Assembly: GCF_018918145.1 (NCBI RefSeq)
Contig: NZ_JAHLPX010000002.1
Coordinates: forward strand, 1 to 64,000
Reading direction: 5' to 3'
Source of the DNA: Anaerotignum sp. MSJ-24
GTDB lineage: Bacteria > Bacillota > Clostridia > Lachnospirales > Anaerotignaceae
Length of the DNA stretch: 64,000 bases
Translations under genes and position numbers: made by a program
In this document: positions 35,562-44,164 of the stretch, piece by piece
How the letters are laid out: every line of letters starts with the position of its first letter
Numbering within the stretch: the stretch's first letter is position 1
Notes under the pieces: generated by a model
Seen by the model: the letters and a program-made list of their open reading frames with translations, nothing else
What the model was told of the DNA's origin: nothing
The model's database searches: none

Positions 35562-37019
35562 ATGGCTCTTTCCGAACTAATAAAGTATGAAGGCGATAAT
35601 TCAACCTTTATTTGGAAATATCCTCATGAAGATTTTAACAACATGACCGAATTAATCGTACATGAAAGCCAAGAAGCGATTTTCTTTGCAAATGGACAAG
35701 CAGCAGATACTTTCGGTCCCGGCAGATACAAATTAGATGCAGATAATATTCCCATACTTACAAAGTTAGTTAATATTGTTACCGGTATCAGTGTATTCCA
35801 TTGCGAAGTTTATTTCATTAATAAAACCGTTCAAATGGCTGTTAAATGGGGAACTGATTCGAAAGTGAGATTTAATGAACCGACTTTAGGGGTTCCCATT
35901 GAGTTAGGTGCATCAGGCAGCATGAACCTATCGATTGCAGACGGCAAAAAGCTTCTTGTCAACCTCGTCGGAACAATGAAGGGAATAGCATGGGAAAATG
36001 AAGGAGCTGGCTTCACCAAGTCATTGCAACTCTCTTTCAGACCTCTTATTACAACAGCGGTTAAATCCAATCTTTCCTCAGCAATTAAGCAAAAAAATAT
36101 TGACATTGTAGAAATAGATGAGCATTTAACAGAGCTTTCAGAAGTACTTAAGACAGAAATTGCTCCCGGATTTGACGAATACGGTCTTTCAATTCAGCAA
36201 TTTTATGTAACAAACATTGTTCTTCCGGAAGATGACCCTAATTTCAGGCGTCTTCGTGAATTACATACAATTACCTTACAGAAACAAATGGCGGCTGCCG
36301 AAGCTGAAGTACGTGCCTCACAGGCACAAAACCGCGCTTCATATATGGCTGCCGAAGCCGAAGCCGAGGCTAAAATTAAAGCAGCCCAGAGAGGTGCTAT
36401 TCTCGAAGGACAAACAACCGAAACCGAAATTGCCAAACGTGAGGCTGAACGAAAACTTATTCAAGCCCAGGCTGATGCACAGGCTGCACAAATAAGCGGC
36501 ATGGCTGAAGCTACCGTTATGCAGGCTAAGGGATACAATCAAAAAGATGTTCTTCAAGCAGAGGTACAAAAGGCATATGCAGAAGGTATCGGAAACATGG
36601 GTTCCGGCGTTTCATCCGGAAGCGGTTCTCCCATGGGTGATATGTTAGGTCTTGGTATGAGTATGGCAGCAATGAATGCAATGGCTCCTCAAGTTGGAGC
36701 TATAATGAAAAATTTCAATATCGGAAACACAGACAACACTTCTGCTTCAAATTCAGAATCTTTACAAAATCAGAACACAAAATGTCCTAACTGTGGCAGT
36801 TTATTGCCTTCAAACGCAAAGTTTTGTCTTGAATGCGGAACAAAAATTGAAACTCTTTCTGATAACGAAATTATTTGTCCTAATTGCGGAAAGAAAACAC
36901 CAAAAGGTAAATTCTGTATAGAATGCGGTCAACCTTTAATTAATAAATGTCCTAATTGCGGAGCAGAAGTTCCACCAAACGGTAAATTTTGTTTGGAGTG
37001 TGGAACTAAACTAATATAA
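35562..37019 (+). CDS. SPFH-domain protein with C-terminal zinc ribbons
   Basis: 485 aa. An N-terminal virion-core/YdjI-type SPFH region (ESQEAIFFANGQAADTFGPGRY) is followed by an Ala/Glu-rich coiled coil (residues ~235-335, EAEVRASQAQNRASYMAAEA), a Gly/Met-rich linker, and three zinc ribbons at the C-terminus (CPNCGSLLPSNAKFCLECG, CPNCGKKTPKGKFCIECG, CPNCGAEVPPNGKFCLECG). SPFH proteins form membrane-associated ring assemblies. It has its own promoter and lies 48 nt upstream of the TIR gene, strongly suggesting that it works with it. Confidence 0.8.
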   Translation: MALSELIKYEGDNSTFIWKYPHEDFNNMTELIVHESQEAIFFANGQAADTFGPGRYKLDADNIPILTKLVNIVTGISVFHCEVYFINKTVQMAVKWGTDSKVRFNEPTLGVPIELGASGSMNLSIADGKKLLVNLVGTMKGIAWENEGAGFTKSLQLSFRPLITTAVKSNLSSAIKQKNIDIVEIDEHLTELSEVLKTEIAPGFDEYGLSIQQFYVTNIVLPEDDPNFRRLRELHTITLQKQMAAAEAEVRASQAQNRASYMAAEAEAEAKIKAAQRGAILEGQTTETEIAKREAERKLIQAQADAQAAQISGMAEATVMQAKGYNQKDVLQAEVQKAYAEGIGNMGSGVSSGSGSPMGDMLGLGMSMAAMNAMAPQVGAIMKNFNIGNTDNTSASNSESLQNQNTKCPNCGSLLPSNAKFCLECGTKIETLSDNEIICPNCGKKTPKGKFCIECGQPLINKCPNCGAEVPPNGKFCLECGTKLI

Positions 37020-37067
37020 AGTTTGTTTTATTAAATAATTTTACAGCTTATTAAGGGGGATAAAAAT

Positions 37068-39530
37068 ATGTCTGTATTTAAATGTAAAATGTGCGGTGGT
37101 ACATTGGAATTTAATCCGGGTGACACCGTTGCAGTCTGTGACAGCTGTGGTACAAAACAAACATTACCAAAGCTTGATGATGAAAGACGGGCAAATCTCT
37201 ATGATCGTGCAAACCATTTTCGCCGCAACAATGACTATGACAAAGCAATGAGTATGTATGAACAGATACTAAGCGAGGACAAAACAGATGCCGAAGCATA
37301 CTGGTCACTTGTGCTTTGTCGTTACGGAATTGAATATGTGGAAGACCCGACTACGCATAAACGTGTTCCGACTGTTAATCGTTCTCAGTTCACATCTATA
37401 TTTGATGATGACAATTATAAATCAGCCTTAGAGTACGCCGATTCTGCTCAGCAAGAAGTTTACGAAGAAGAAGCAAATGCCATCAATGAAATACAAAAAG
37501 GTATTCTTGCAATTTCACAAAAGGAAGACCCATTTGATATATTTATTTGCTACAAGGAAACAGACAACAGCGGAAGACGAACTCCCGACTCTGTTTTAGC
37601 AACAGATTTATACCATCAGCTGACACAGGAAGGCTTCAAAGTATTTTTCTCCAGAATCACTCTTGAAGATAAGCTCGGCATTGATTATGAGCCATACATA
37701 TTTGCTGCATTAAACAGTGCAAAAATCATGGTAGTTCTCGGCACAAAACCGGAATATTTTAATGCCGTATGGGTTAAAAACGAATGGAGCCGTTATCTTG
37801 CCCTTATCAAAAACGGAGCAAAAAAAGTCCTTATTCCGGCATATCGTGACATGGATCCATATGACCTTCCAGATGAATTTTCTCATTTACAGGCTCTTGA
37901 TATGTCAAAGCTTGGATTTATGCAGGATTTAATCCGTGGCATCAAAAAAATTATTGCTGATACCGAACCAAAAACCGTTATTCATGAAAAAGTTATAGAA
38001 AGCACCCCTATTTCAAACGCCGCTCCCCTTCTTGAGCGAGCATATTTATTTCTTGAAGACGGAAACTGGAAAGAAGCAGATGAATATTGCGAAAAAGTTC
38101 TTGATATTGAGCCGAAAAACGCAATGGCATATCTCGGAAAGCTTATGGCTGACGAACACGCAAAAACAAAAGAAGCTCTTAAGAACTCTCCTTACAAATT
38201 TGATAATAACGATAATTACCGTAAAGCTATACGCTTTGGCAATGATGAGCTTAAAGCAGAGCTTGAAGGCTACATTGATTTTATCGTAAACCGCAACCTT
38301 GAAAACGCTTACAATGCTGCCGTAAAATCAATGAATGATGCAAATAATGAAGACAGCTATAAAAAAGCGGCATCAAAATTTGAATCTATTTTAAACTATA
38401 AGGATTCGGAACAGCTTAAAATTAAATGTCTTGATTTAGCTGAAAATTCCAGAAAAGAAGCTATTTATGTATCAGCTGTAAATTGGATGGAAAATTCAAA
38501 AACCGAGGAATCCTATAAGGCTACTGCATCACATTTCAAGTCTATTATAGACTATAAAGATTCGGAACAACTCAGAACTAAATGCCTTGATTTAGCTGAA
38601 AATTGCAGAAAAGGAGCTATTTATGAAGCCGCAACAATAGATATGAATGCCGGCAATCATAAAGAGGCAATATCAAAATTTGAATCCATAATTGATTACA
38701 AGGACTCGACAGCTCTCATTGAACATTGCAAAGATAGAATCGCAAGCTTGGAAGCCGAAAGGTTAAGAAAAGAAAAAGAAGACAAAGAAAAAGCAGCTAA
38801 AAAAGCTAAAACAATAAAAATTGCTATTCCAATAGTACTTGCCTGCTTTGCAATCATTATGCTTGTTGTAAATGTTGTAATTCCAAGTCAAAAATACAAT
38901 AAGGCTATGGCATTTATTGAAGCAGAAGATTATGATTCAGCTTATAAAATTTTAACTGATTTAAACTATAAAGACAGCAATGAGAAACTTACTGAACTTA
39001 TATCAAATAATTATAAATTGGCTGAAGTCGGAGATACTATCAAATTTGGTTCTTATGAACAAGATAACAACTTATCTGACGGAAAAGAACCAATCGAATG
39101 GATAGTAATAAAAAAAGACAATAACAAATTATGGTTAATTAGTAAATATTGCTTAGATGCTAAACCATTTGATAACTCATTTAATAGTTCAATTATACAT
39201 TGGTATTCTTGTTCATTGCAAAATTGGTTAAACAACGACTTTTTTAATACAGCTTTTGATAATACCGAACAATCAGTAGTTTTAGATACAGAACTGAACA
39301 AAAATACTTATGATAATAAAGATACTATAACTTATAAAGTTTTTTTAATCAGTAACCATGAATACGATAGTTATAATATTGCTAACTTAGGTTTAAGATT
39401 TGCAACCGAATATGCCAAAGCTAACGGCATAAATGATAAAAATGAATGGTGGAAACGAATGACACCGTCGAATCTAAGGGATTCTTCCGGTGGTGTTCGT
39501 CCGTCAATGTGGATAAGCCTTGAAGACTAA
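37068..39530 (+). CDS. TIR-domain protein with zinc ribbon, TPR repeats, transmembrane segment and DUF6273-like C-terminus
   Basis: 820 aa. Residues ~5-30 are a zinc ribbon (CKMCGG and CDSCG). Residues ~155-300 are a TIR domain: DPFDIFICYKETD, VFFSRITLEDKLGIDYEPYI and VWVKNEW with a plausible catalytic Glu at 239, as in NAD-consuming TIR domains. TPR-like repeats follow, with repeated YKDSEQL motifs, then a charged coiled coil, one transmembrane helix (~596-618), another TPR and a C-terminal DUF6273-like domain (IKFGSYEQ, EPIEWIVI, VRPSMWISL). Whether it degrades NAD is untested; scaffold or signalling use is possible. Ends before a strong terminator. Confidence 0.8.
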   Translation: MSVFKCKMCGGTLEFNPGDTVAVCDSCGTKQTLPKLDDERRANLYDRANHFRRNNDYDKAMSMYEQILSEDKTDAEAYWSLVLCRYGIEYVEDPTTHKRVPTVNRSQFTSIFDDDNYKSALEYADSAQQEVYEEEANAINEIQKGILAISQKEDPFDIFICYKETDNSGRRTPDSVLATDLYHQLTQEGFKVFFSRITLEDKLGIDYEPYIFAALNSAKIMVVLGTKPEYFNAVWVKNEWSRYLALIKNGAKKVLIPAYRDMDPYDLPDEFSHLQALDMSKLGFMQDLIRGIKKIIADTEPKTVIHEKVIESTPISNAAPLLERAYLFLEDGNWKEADEYCEKVLDIEPKNAMAYLGKLMADEHAKTKEALKNSPYKFDNNDNYRKAIRFGNDELKAELEGYIDFIVNRNLENAYNAAVKSMNDANNEDSYKKAASKFESILNYKDSEQLKIKCLDLAENSRKEAIYVSAVNWMENSKTEESYKATASHFKSIIDYKDSEQLRTKCLDLAENCRKGAIYEAATIDMNAGNHKEAISKFESIIDYKDSTALIEHCKDRIASLEAERLRKEKEDKEKAAKKAKTIKIAIPIVLACFAIIMLVVNVVIPSQKYNKAMAFIEAEDYDSAYKILTDLNYKDSNEKLTELISNNYKLAEVGDTIKFGSYEQDNNLSDGKEPIEWIVIKKDNNKLWLISKYCLDAKPFDNSFNSSIIHWYSCSLQNWLNNDFFNTAFDNTEQSVVLDTELNKNTYDNKDTITYKVFLISNHEYDSYNIANLGLRFATEYAKANGINDKNEWWKRMTPSNLRDSSGGVRPSMWISLED

Positions 39531-39539
39531 ATCCACTCC

Positions 39540-39564
39540 AAAAGAGCGGCAATGCCGCTCTTTT
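39540..39564 (+). terminator. Terminator of the SPFH-TIR pair
   Basis: AAAAGAGCGGC, AAT loop, GCCGCTCTTTT; a near-perfect stem. Confidence 0.85.
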
Positions 39565-39580
39565 CTTTATCATAACATGA

Positions 39581-39612
39581 AAATGACGCATCTCTTTCGA
39601 AATGCGTCATTT
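39581..39612 (-). terminator. Second hairpin, downstream of the dehydratase genes
   Basis: AAATGACGCAT pairs with ATGCGTCATTT. It lies about 80 bp beyond the minus-strand stop of the dehydratase pair, so it may end that transcript. Confidence 0.55.
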
Positions 39613-39692
39613 AAGTAGATTATATTTTTTTACAATTTAGGGATCAAACATAATTATTTCTTATATTTAAATGAGGATATAAGCACTTTAGA

Positions 39693-40814
39693 TCAAAGTA
39701 TTTCTGAGAATGACTGAAGTCTTGTCTTTGTCTGCTCATATGATGTAGCTTCCTGGTCAACTTCAATCTGGATATTTTTAACGCCTGCTTTTTCAAATTC
39801 CTGAATAAGGATAGGATAATCCCACTCTTCGGGATCGCAGAACTTCATCATGCAAACGATAACTGCATCTGCATTGTATTTCTTAGCCATGTCGATAAGC
39901 ATTTTTCCACGAGGTTTTTCGGGATCTGTTGCAAGTGAACATCCGTCAAGTGCCTGCCATGCTTTTGCAAGAGCCATAAGAGGATCGCCTGTGTTTTCCT
40001 CAACGTCAACTCTGAACTGTCTGCCTTCCTGAGCAAGGTCATCAGCAACAACAGCAAAGTTGTTAGCCTGGAGAATGTCAAGAAGTCCGTCGGGCTCTGC
40101 CATGATACCTGTAAGAATAACTTTCTTACCTGTCCAAGGCTGTTTTTCTGTCTTTTTAACAGCTTCGATAAGCTCGTTTACAAGAGCTGTATGCTGTGAT
40201 TTTTCCATGAAATGTCTTGCTTTGATTACTGCATGACGTTTTGCGGGTGTGATAATGTTAGGATACTCTGCTGCAAGGTCTGAGAATGCTCTCATAGCCT
40301 GTCTGTTTGCATTGTATACCTTAATGCTGTTTTCTATAGCTTCATCTGTGATTTTTACACCGAGAATCTGCTCAAACTTTTCTTTAACTACTTCATATTC
40401 GCCCTTTGTGAATACATTAGCAGCAGCGATTTTTCTGTTCTGAGGATGTGTAAATGTGATTGTAGGGCATTTACCTTTCCATTTCTGGCTCATACATTTT
40501 AATGTATCGCAAGGAACTGAGAATACAACTGCTTCAAGGTCATCATATGCACCTTCAAGCTCAAGCTCCATAACTTCCTGCATGATTGAACATGCGAAAG
40601 GAGGAAGGAATGCTCTTGCCTTTGAAATGCTCTTGCTGCCGCCCCACATACCCATGGGAAGGTAACCTGCTGCGTGTACAAGCTCTTCAGGTGAATAAAC
40701 GGGCATGATACCAACTGCACCTTTACCTGTTGCTTTTTTATAATCATCCATTGCTTTCTTAGGGTTTGAAGCAACGGCCTGTAATTCAGCTATAATGCTG
40801 TCGATTGTTCTCAT
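39693..40814 (-). CDS. 2-hydroxyacyl-CoA dehydratase subunit (HadC/FldC-type)
   Basis: 373 aa. Resembles the beta subunit of (R)-2-hydroxyacyl-CoA dehydratases: GIMPVYSPEELVHAAGYLPMGMWGG, the Cys in FACSIMQEV and VPCDTLKCMSQ, AQEGRQFRVDVEENTG and VCMMKFCDPEEWDYP. The iron-sulfur cluster is held by Cys residues, and the enzyme removes water from 2-hydroxyacyl-CoA after ATP-driven single-electron activation. Its start lies 14 nt after the partner subunit's stop. No activator ATPase or CoA-transferase gene is visible within 10 kb. The substrate is unknown. Confidence 0.9.
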   Translation of the reverse strand: MRTIDSIIAELQAVASNPKKAMDDYKKATGKGAVGIMPVYSPEELVHAAGYLPMGMWGGSKSISKARAFLPPFACSIMQEVMELELEGAYDDLEAVVFSVPCDTLKCMSQKWKGKCPTITFTHPQNRKIAAANVFTKGEYEVVKEKFEQILGVKITDEAIENSIKVYNANRQAMRAFSDLAAEYPNIITPAKRHAVIKARHFMEKSQHTALVNELIEAVKKTEKQPWTGKKVILTGIMAEPDGLLDILQANNFAVVADDLAQEGRQFRVDVEENTGDPLMALAKAWQALDGCSLATDPEKPRGKMLIDMAKKYNADAVIVCMMKFCDPEEWDYPILIQEFEKAGVKNIQIEVDQEATSYEQTKTRLQSFSEIL

Positions 40815-40828
40815 GACGTTATTCCTCC

Positions 40829-42091
40829 TTATTTTCTTTCCTGTATCATTTCAACGAGAGCCTGAACTCTTGTTTCATACTGTGCTTCTGAATAATTTCT
40901 GGGGTCTGTCTGGTCGCCGTCGAAGCTTACATAAGGGATACCAAGCTCTTTTGTAAGATATTCGCCGCCCTCATTGTTGAGGAAGCCCATGAGCTTACAG
41001 CTTCTGTTAAGATGCATAACAGCACCTTCGCTGTGTGATTTTTCTGCTGTTTCTTTAAGTACGTTTGCTCTGTTTTCAAGGCAAGTGTTGATATAAATCT
41101 TTGTGTATGCCTCAGCCATTGAAAGCATATCGCCGGGTTTGTAAACAAGGCTCCACATTCCTGGGTAGCATGAACCAACCATAACTGCACCCTCTTTTTT
41201 GAGTGTCTTGAATGTGTGTCCGAGGTATGTCCAAACTGCGATACCTTCCCAAGCAACACGGCATTTTTCGTTTTCGGCAGCACCGAAAGCATACTGTCCT
41301 GCTTCATATTTAGCCTGAAGCTCATCAGCAAACTTCTTGAATGTGATTTCAGCATAATCTCTTGCTCTTGCGCAAACGATAAGGCCCATGTAGTTGAAGA
41401 GGTCGAAACCGTTAAGAGGTGAAGGCTCTAACTGAGCGAATGAAGCAACTCTGTTCCACTGCTCAACTGAACGCTGAACCTGTTTCTGAACCTCAAGGAA
41501 TTTGTCATAGTCAAATTTTCTTCCGCAAACCTTTTCAAGGATTTTGATAGCTTCTTCAAACTGAGCTGCGATATATTCCTTGCAACGTCTCTGTATAGGC
41601 ATTGTGTGGTTGAAAGGAACGTCGATTATAATGCAGGGAATGTCAAGCTCTTTTGCAAGGTTTTCATACCACTTAAGAAGTGTATTACAGATATTGTTAC
41701 ATGTAATAACGAGATCGGGAAGAGGTACTCTTGCTGCGGGAGAGTTAGCGAGCTTTTCGGGTGTTTCGCCTGTCATAGCCTCCTGTTTAAGAAGTTCCAT
41801 ATATCCGAGGTTTACTCTTGCGTATGAACAGATGTCAAGGTTGTAGCCCTTCTGTTCTGCAACTGCAAGCATATCAAGTGAACCCTTTCTTGCACCGATT
41901 CCGGCTGCATGTGTTTCGGGATAAACCATAGCGATGTCCATAGCTACGCACATTTCCGGAGGAGCAACTGATGCTGACCAGCATACAAGCTTGCCTGCTT
42001 TTTTTGCTTCTCTTGCTTCCTCATCAAGCTTTGCCTGATAGTAGCCAAGTAATTCTTTAGCACTTGCTTCATTAATGTTAATCACGTTCAT
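40829..42091 (-). CDS. 2-hydroxyacyl-CoA dehydratase subunit (HadB/FldB/LcdA-type)
   Basis: 420 aa. Alpha-subunit-type partner with VCWSASVAPPEMCVAMDIAMVYPE, CSYARVNLGYME, PDLVITCNNICNTLLKWYENLA and LNRSCKLMGFLNNEGG, giving the cysteines for the [4Fe-4S] cluster. The two subunits together resemble lactoyl-CoA or aryllactyl-CoA dehydratases. GGAAAGGATGAT precedes the ATG. First gene of the pair, after a long untranslated leader. The substrate cannot be assigned without context genes. Confidence 0.9.
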   Translation of the reverse strand: MNVININEASAKELLGYYQAKLDEEAREAKKAGKLVCWSASVAPPEMCVAMDIAMVYPETHAAGIGARKGSLDMLAVAEQKGYNLDICSYARVNLGYMELLKQEAMTGETPEKLANSPAARVPLPDLVITCNNICNTLLKWYENLAKELDIPCIIIDVPFNHTMPIQRRCKEYIAAQFEEAIKILEKVCGRKFDYDKFLEVQKQVQRSVEQWNRVASFAQLEPSPLNGFDLFNYMGLIVCARARDYAEITFKKFADELQAKYEAGQYAFGAAENEKCRVAWEGIAVWTYLGHTFKTLKKEGAVMVGSCYPGMWSLVYKPGDMLSMAEAYTKIYINTCLENRANVLKETAEKSHSEGAVMHLNRSCKLMGFLNNEGGEYLTKELGIPYVSFDGDQTDPRNYSEAQYETRVQALVEMIQERK

Positions 42092-42607
42092 ATCATCCTT
42101 TCCGATAATTTATAAACATTAGTATTTTCAGTGCGGCATAACCGGCAATGTTTTGATTTTTGTTCATTAACATTTTCTGTCATGTCCGACTTGATTAATC
42201 TTTATTGCATACTGCTGTAAATATTCAAAATACCCAGCACTGTATTGTCAAAATAATCACAGCAGTATTACTTTTTAATTTGTTTTACAACATTTTCAAC
42301 ATCTGTTTGCATTATATACCACTTTTTATTGCAATGGAATGAAATCAAGTAGCCTTTAGTTTATTCAACTTTCTTGCCTTTGTTTTTATTTCTCACTTTT
42401 GAATGTCAAATATTCAAATTGAATTCATATATTCAAATTAATTTTAGTTATCAAAACATACTTAATTGAGATTAGCACGTAAGTTCATGCAGAAAATTGT
42501 TTTGTTTTTTCTGCTCTCACAAAATAACGATAGTATTGTTCATAGGCTTTGTGGTATAATTCGAATGAATAAACGGAACAGCAAACTGAATTAAGTGAGG
42601 TGTTTTA
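42092..42607. other. Gene-free A+T-rich region upstream of the dehydratase pair
   Basis: About 516 nt. A minus-strand TATAAT near 42313 with a weak -35 could start a ~200-nt leader for the dehydratase genes. Around 42405-42440 is a cluster of ATTCAAATT direct and inverted repeats that could bind a regulator. Otherwise nothing recognisable. Confidence 0.35.
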
Positions 42608-42943
42608 ATGAAAAATAAGCGTATTGGTTTATGTGTTATAGTCTTTTTTCTGGTAGTGATTTTCAGTTATTACAATATACAGAAAAATCATACATATACC
42701 TTTTCAAGCAATGAAGGTAAAATAAAGTCAGAACAAATACAGCCACTTTGGGGAACTGTAAAAGTAAGCGGTGATTGCGATACAGATGTGCTTTTTACTG
42801 ATATCGAAACGGGAGAGCAATATATAATCGGATATATTACACACGGTATGACAGAAAAAATAAGACTCGAAAGAGGAAAATGGTATAAGGTGGAAGGTGC
42901 GGGCAATCTCAGGCTGAGGCCGATAAATGTTCGAGTTGAATAA
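42608..42943 (+). CDS. Small membrane-anchored or secreted protein
   Basis: 111 aa. An N-terminal hydrophobic segment (IGLCVIVFFLVVIFSYYNI) acts as signal peptide or anchor, followed by a ~90-residue beta-rich domain (GTVKVSGDCDTDVLFTDIETG ... ERGKWYKVEGAGNLRLRPINVRVE). The family is unrecognised. AAGTGAGG precedes the ATG. Function unknown. Confidence 0.6.
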   Translation: MKNKRIGLCVIVFFLVVIFSYYNIQKNHTYTFSSNEGKIKSEQIQPLWGTVKVSGDCDTDVLFTDIETGEQYIIGYITHGMTEKIRLERGKWYKVEGAGNLRLRPINVRVE

Positions 42944-43002
42944 CTCCCGATTTTACAGAACGTTTAACTGTGTGATAAATTTGAATTTATGGAGGTCATC
43001 TT

Positions 43003-43521
43003 TTGCGAACGTATGAAAATAAAGAAGAACTTAAAACGGAAATTCGTAAAACATTCGAAAAATATATTTCTGAATTTGATAATATACCAGAAGCATTAAA
43101 AGATATAAGAGTTGATGAGGTTGACCGAACTCCGGCAGAAAACCTTGCTTATAATGTGGGATGGACAACGTTGGTTCTTAAATGGGAAGAAGATGAAAGA
43201 AACGGACTTCCGGTAAAAACTCCATCAGATGAATTCAAATGGAATCAGCTTGGCGGATTATATCAGTGGTTTACCGATACTTATGCCCCATTATCATTAA
43301 CAGAGCTAAAAAATATGTTAAACGAAAATGTTACGGCACTCTACGCCATGATTGATTCCATGAGTGAGGACGAGCTGTTTCAACCGCACATGAGAAAGTG
43401 GGCAGATGATGCCACAAAAACAGCGGTATGGGAAGTTTACAAGTTTATTCATGTGAATACCGTTGCTCCTTTCGGAACTTTTAGAACTAAGATTAGAAAA
43501 TGGAAAAAGGCCGCACTGTAA
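43003..43521 (+). CDS. ClbS/DfsB-family protein
   Basis: 172 aa, begins at TTG with GGAGG 7 nt upstream. Resembles ClbS/DfsB four-helix bundle proteins: RVDEVDRTPAENLAYNVGWTTLVLKWEEDE and WAVYK-like WEVYKFIHVNTVAPFGTFRTKIRKWKK. ClbS protects producers against colibactin by opening its cyclopropane, but most relatives, including this one, have unknown substrates. It follows the small membrane protein by 59 nt and may share a transcript. Confidence 0.8.
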   Translation: MRTYENKEELKTEIRKTFEKYISEFDNIPEALKDIRVDEVDRTPAENLAYNVGWTTLVLKWEEDERNGLPVKTPSDEFKWNQLGGLYQWFTDTYAPLSLTELKNMLNENVTALYAMIDSMSEDELFQPHMRKWADDATKTAVWEVYKFIHVNTVAPFGTFRTKIRKWKKAAL

Positions 43522-43596
43522 CTTATGGTTTGTTATTATATAATAAGAAAAATTATATGCATACATTTAGCAGTGCAAACAATGCCAAAATGTGAA

Positions 43597-43629
43597 AAAC
43601 CGACTGATGATAACCATCGGTCGGTTTTT
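43597..43629 (+). terminator. Terminator after the ClbS-like gene
   Basis: AAAACCGACTGATG pairs with CATCGGTCGGTTTT around a short loop; it also faces the convergent acetyltransferase gene. Confidence 0.75.
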
Positions 43630-43669
43630 TGTCTTATGACATAAGATATTTGATAATGCCCGGTTTCGC

Positions 43670-44155
43670 TTAAAACGTAAGTCTCATTTCGTGCCACACA
43701 ACTCCGCCATGCTCGGAATCCGAAACACCTTCATCAACAAAGCCCAGCTTTCCATAAAAATGTATGAGTTTTTCCTTACAGGTCAGCACAAGACCCTTTC
43801 TACTCTGTTCTTTTGCATCGGAAATGACATTTCTGAGAACAGCTTCCGCATAGCCGTTTTTTCGGTATTTCGGCAATGTATTAACGCCGAAAATCATCTG
43901 CCATGCGCCGTTTTCATTGTGCATTGACGCATTTTCATACATTTTGTCCGTCAGATGCTCTTCGTCTGTAACCATTCCGTTTACAAAGCTGATAATTTTG
44001 CCGTTATCGTCCTCCAATATCCAAAAATGGTCTGCATAATGCTTAAGTCTGTCCTCAAAGGACTTTCTTTCCGCAGCCTCTGCCGCCGGAAAGCACTCTG
44101 CCTCTATTGCGGTCAATTCATCAACATCGGAAATTCTTCCGTTTCTTATATTCAT
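43670..44155 (-). CDS. GNAT family N-acetyltransferase
   Basis: 161 aa. Acetyl-CoA site in FGVNTLPKYRKNGYAEAVLRNVI, with LVLTCKEKLIHFYGKLGFVDEG at the C-terminus. GAGGT precedes the ATG. Last gene of the methionine operon, 9 nt after the MalY/PatB gene. The substrate is unknown. Confidence 0.85.
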   Translation of the reverse strand: MNIRNGRISDVDELTAIEAECFPAAEAAERKSFEDRLKHYADHFWILEDDNGKIISFVNGMVTDEEHLTDKMYENASMHNENGAWQMIFGVNTLPKYRKNGYAEAVLRNVISDAKEQSRKGLVLTCKEKLIHFYGKLGFVDEGVSDSEHGGVVWHEMRLTF

Positions 44156-44164
44156 TTTTGTACC

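Noticed and set aside
39693-42091. Benzoyl-CoA reductase subunits
   Set aside because: Same superfamily, but lengths, motifs and the pair order fit HadB/HadC or LcdA/LcdB dehydratases better.
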